Below, one piece after another: positions 62,057 through 64,000 of a stretch of DNA of 64,000 nt. Below the pieces are notes generated by a model that was given only the letters and a program-made list of their open reading frames with translations, searched no databases and was not told where the DNA came from. Positions within the stretch are counted from its first letter, which is position 1. Every line of letters begins with the position of its first letter. A program made the position numbers and the translations under genes. The stretch spans positions 62,001-126,000 of the forward strand of contig NZ_UQRQ01000002.1 of the NCBI RefSeq assembly GCF_900543425.1. The letters run 5' to 3'. This stretch comes from an uncultured Sanguibacteroides sp. (GTDB lineage: Bacteria; Bacteroidota; Bacteroidia; Bacteroidales; Marinifilaceae).

Positions 62057-63244
62057 ATGCTCGGAATAGACTATTTTTTTTGGATAGCCGCCATTATTGT
62101 TCTCTATACCTATATAGGCTATGGCATCCTTCTCTATTTACTCGTTAGAATAAAAGAAAAGATACATCCTGCTCAATCGTTATGTCTTCAAGAACCAGCT
62201 CCGACGACAACACTCTTGATCGCTGCCTATAACGAGGAAGATATTGTGGATCTGAAAATGGAAAATTGTAATCAGCTCAATTATCCGAAAGATAAACTAA
62301 AAATCGTGTGGGTCACGGATGGAAGTAATGACAACACGAATCTAAAATTAGCTCAATATCCGGAGATCACAGTTTTGCATGATCCTGAAAGAAAAGGAAA
62401 AACAGCTGCTCTTAACCGGGGAATGCAATATATACATACCCCTTTTACTATATTTACGGACGCCAATACCATGTTAAATAAAGAAGCGATCCGGGAAATT
62501 CTCACTCCGTTCTCCGATCCCCTCGTGGGATGTGTCGCCGGAGAAAAGCGAATTGCCGTTGAAGATAAAGATAACGCCGCAGCGGGAGGAGAAGGTTTTT
62601 ATTGGCGCTACGAATCCAAATTAAAATCGTGGGATTCTCGTTTGTATTCAGCAGTAGGAGCCGCAGGTGAACTTTTTGCTATCCGTACCTCCCTTTTCAA
62701 AACGATGCCCGAAGATACGTTATTAGACGATTTCGTTCTATCCATGAAAATTGCTTCCCAAGGTTATAAAATCGCTTACCGAGACTCGGCTTATGCCATA
62801 GAATCCGCTTCTGCCGATATAGGGAACGAACAAAAAAGGAAAGTACGTATTGCCGCAGGAGGCCTGCAAGCCATATGGAGATTACTTCCATTACTGAATA
62901 TCTTCCGTTATGGTATATTAAGTTTTCAATACATCTCCCACCGGGTACTAAGATGGTCGATTACACCCATTCTCCTCTTTCTCCTGTTTCCTTTAAATAT
63001 CCTACTCGTCAGCCTGAGACCGGAATCGACATGCTATACAATACTCCTCCTCCTTCAAACCCTATTCTATCTCATGGCAATCGGAGGAAGTATTTTGCAA
63101 CGAAGGCATATTAAAGTAAAGGTATTATTCATCCCTTATTACTTCGTATTCATGAACTTGAATGTCATAAAAGCCTTCTTTTATTTACAGAAACACAAGG
63201 GAAAAGGGGCTTGGGAAAAGGCCAAGAGAAAACAAACAGCCTAA
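62057..63244 (+). CDS. Membrane glycosyltransferase family 2
   Basis: A 395-residue GT-A enzyme with an N-terminal membrane helix (about 6-28) and three or four C-terminal helices (about 290-380). IAAYNEEDIVDLKMEN, VTDGSNDNTNL, GKTAALNRGM, the metal site FTDANTMLN and the acceptor-side TLLDDFVLSMKIASQGYK are visible. The later KRKVRIAAGGLQ stands where Q-x-x-R-W occurs in processive enzymes, so a related single-addition or polymerising role is possible. It begins 1 base after the hybrid kinase. Confidence 0.88.
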   Translation: MLGIDYFFWIAAIIVLYTYIGYGILLYLLVRIKEKIHPAQSLCLQEPAPTTTLLIAAYNEEDIVDLKMENCNQLNYPKDKLKIVWVTDGSNDNTNLKLAQYPEITVLHDPERKGKTAALNRGMQYIHTPFTIFTDANTMLNKEAIREILTPFSDPLVGCVAGEKRIAVEDKDNAAAGGEGFYWRYESKLKSWDSRLYSAVGAAGELFAIRTSLFKTMPEDTLLDDFVLSMKIASQGYKIAYRDSAYAIESASADIGNEQKRKVRIAAGGLQAIWRLLPLLNIFRYGILSFQYISHRVLRWSITPILLFLLFPLNILLVSLRPESTCYTILLLLQTLFYLMAIGGSILQRRHIKVKVLFIPYYFVFMNLNVIKAFFYLQKHKGKGAWEKAKRKQTA

Positions 63245-63260
63245 GAAAAATCTTAGGCTG
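63237..63260. terminator. Intrinsic terminator between convergent genes
   Basis: A 10-base perfect stem CAGCCTAAGA/TCTTAGGCTG with loop AAAA. The stop codon of the glycosyltransferase lies within the left arm. The T-run expected after the stem is better on the minus strand (TTTGTTTTC), so it mainly ends the gene at 63266. Confidence 0.75.
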
Positions 63261-63265
63261 CTATA

Positions 63266-64000
63266 TTACATTTTCCGGAAATAATCAATCGTTCGTAATA
63301 ACCCCTCACGCAACGGAATAACCGGTTTCCAATCCAATACTTTTTCAGCCAAAGCAATATCCGGCTTTCTTTGCTTCGGATCATCCGAAGGCAAAGGCCT
63401 GAACACTATTTTCGATTTAGACCCGGTGAGTTCCAGAATCTGATGGGCCAATTCCAAAATAGTGAATTCATTCGGATTACCTATATTTACAGGTCCTGTA
63501 AAATCATCATCCGTTTGCATGGTACGAATCATACCTTCGACCAAATCGTCCACATATTGAAAACTACGGGTTTGCGAACCGTCACCATATATTTCTATAT
63601 CCTTTCCATGCAGAGCGTTAACGATAAAGTTAGATACTACACGACCATCGTTTATCGACATACGAGGCCCATAAGTATTAAAAATACGTACAATTTTTAT
63701 CCGAATCATCAATTGACGATGGTAATCCATAAACAAGGTCTCCGCACATCGTTTACCCTCATCGTAACAGGAACGAACCCCGATAGGATTCACATTTCCC
63801 CAATAGTTTTCGGGTTGCGGGTGTACGATAGGATCCCCGTACACCTCACTCGTAGAAGCCTGCAAAACTTTGGCATTGGACTGTTTTGCCATCCCCAACA
63901 CATTAGCAGCTCCTATCACGGATGTCTTCAATGTTTTTATCGGATCATATTGATAATGAATGGGAGAAGCCGGACAAGCTAAATTGTAGATCTCATCTGC
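63266..64000 (-). CDS. UDP-glucuronate decarboxylase-like SDR epimerase/dehydratase, N-terminus beyond window
   Basis: The frame is open from the window end through residue-equivalents ADEIYNLACPASP, so the gene continues past 64000; 245 codons are present. Short-chain dehydrogenase fold of the extended type: ASTSEVYGDP, the catalytic YxxxK in CYDEGKRCAE, RIFNTYGPRM and the C-terminal GDGSQTRSFQYVDDLVEGM. The NLACPASP and RPLPSDDPKQRKPD segments fit UXS (UDP-glucuronate to UDP-xylose) more than dTDP-glucose dehydratase. It would supply a nucleotide sugar for the polymer. The NAD-binding Rossmann half is outside the window. Confidence 0.88.
   Translation of the reverse strand, partial: ADEIYNLACPASPIHYQYDPIKTLKTSVIGAANVLGMAKQSNAKVLQASTSEVYGDPIVHPQPENYWGNVNPIGVRSCYDEGKRCAETLFMDYHRQLMIRIKIVRIFNTYGPRMSINDGRVVSNFIVNALHGKDIEIYGDGSQTRSFQYVDDLVEGMIRTMQTDDDFTGPVNIGNPNEFTILELAHQILELTGSKSKIVFRPLPSDDPKQRKPDIALAEKVLDWKPVIPLREGLLRTIDYFRKM

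Noticed and set aside
63371..63982. A 203-codon plus-strand frame opposite the UXS-like gene
   Set aside because: Antisense shadow; the minus strand holds clear SDR motifs.
1..64000. CRISPR arrays, rRNA or tRNA genes, insertion sequences
   Set aside because: No regularly spaced repeats, rRNA-like segments, cloverleaf-like intergenic sequence or transposase motifs were found by reading; a dedicated search could still find a small RNA.

Overview
The window reads as a chromosomal segment of an anaerobic gut-type Bacteroidota, most likely order Bacteroidales; a family such as Odoribacteraceae is only a guess. Reasons: many genes are preceded by the Bacteroidota -7 motif TAnnTTTG and almost none by a strong Shine-Dalgarno site; there are LruC-type and other lipoproteins, a recF/DUF721 pair, aroQ beside xerD, an OlsF-type lipid acyltransferase fusion, and an NADH-linked [FeFe]-hydrogenase operon. 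I saw no rRNA, tRNA, CRISPR array or insertion sequence, and no gene-free stretch longer than about 300 bases.

Layout. 1-3.6 kb: a cut-off lipoprotein and a large membrane-anchored beta-propeller protein, both minus. 3.7-4.8 kb: hydE, the H-cluster maturation radical SAM enzyme. 4.8-22.3 kb: mainly housekeeping genes (LysE-type exporter, OlsF-like acyltransferase, DUF721, recF, TPR protein, pyk, aroQ, xerD, miaA, a GNAT enzyme, a secreted zinc peptidase, clpC and an unusually long ligA). 22.5-25.5 kb: a very large secreted HExxH/propeller/barrel protein.

25.6-34.8 kb is a hydrogenase region in two blocks. Block 1 is DRTGG protein, HATPase, a group-B-like [FeFe]-hydrogenase, a second DRTGG protein and a PHP phosphoesterase. 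A lone response regulator follows. Block 2 has its own promoter and a palindrome upstream: HATPase, a [2Fe-2S] thioredoxin-like protein, then HydB, HydA and HydC of a trimeric NADH/ferredoxin-linked hydrogenase. The hydF and hydG maturases are not in the window.

34.9-63.2 kb is signalling plus a large exopolysaccharide locus. It runs from a response regulator and a frame-broken initiating sugar transferase through a TolC-like protein, a Wzz/BY-kinase-like protein, Wzy, Wzx, eight to nine glycosyltransferases, a hexapeptide acyltransferase, an F420-dehydrogenase-beta/pyruvyl transferase pair, a LruC lipoprotein and an EEP-family enzyme, to a hybrid histidine kinase. A minus-strand UDP-glucuronate decarboxylase-like gene runs off the end. 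Many neighbours overlap or lie within a few bases, so most of this is probably one or a few operons.

The observations most worth following are: (1) a two-gene MotAB/ZorAB-like stator pair inside the polysaccharide operon, translationally coupled to a glycosyltransferase and without any Zorya effector; (2) a frameshift at an (AG)5 tract that separates the receiver-like half from the transferase half of the initiating sugar transferase, suggesting phase variation, decay or a sequence error; (3) a DNA ligase with a tandemly expanded helix-hairpin-helix region; and (4) closely similar receiver domains in the hydrogenase region and in the hybrid kinase of the polysaccharide locus.
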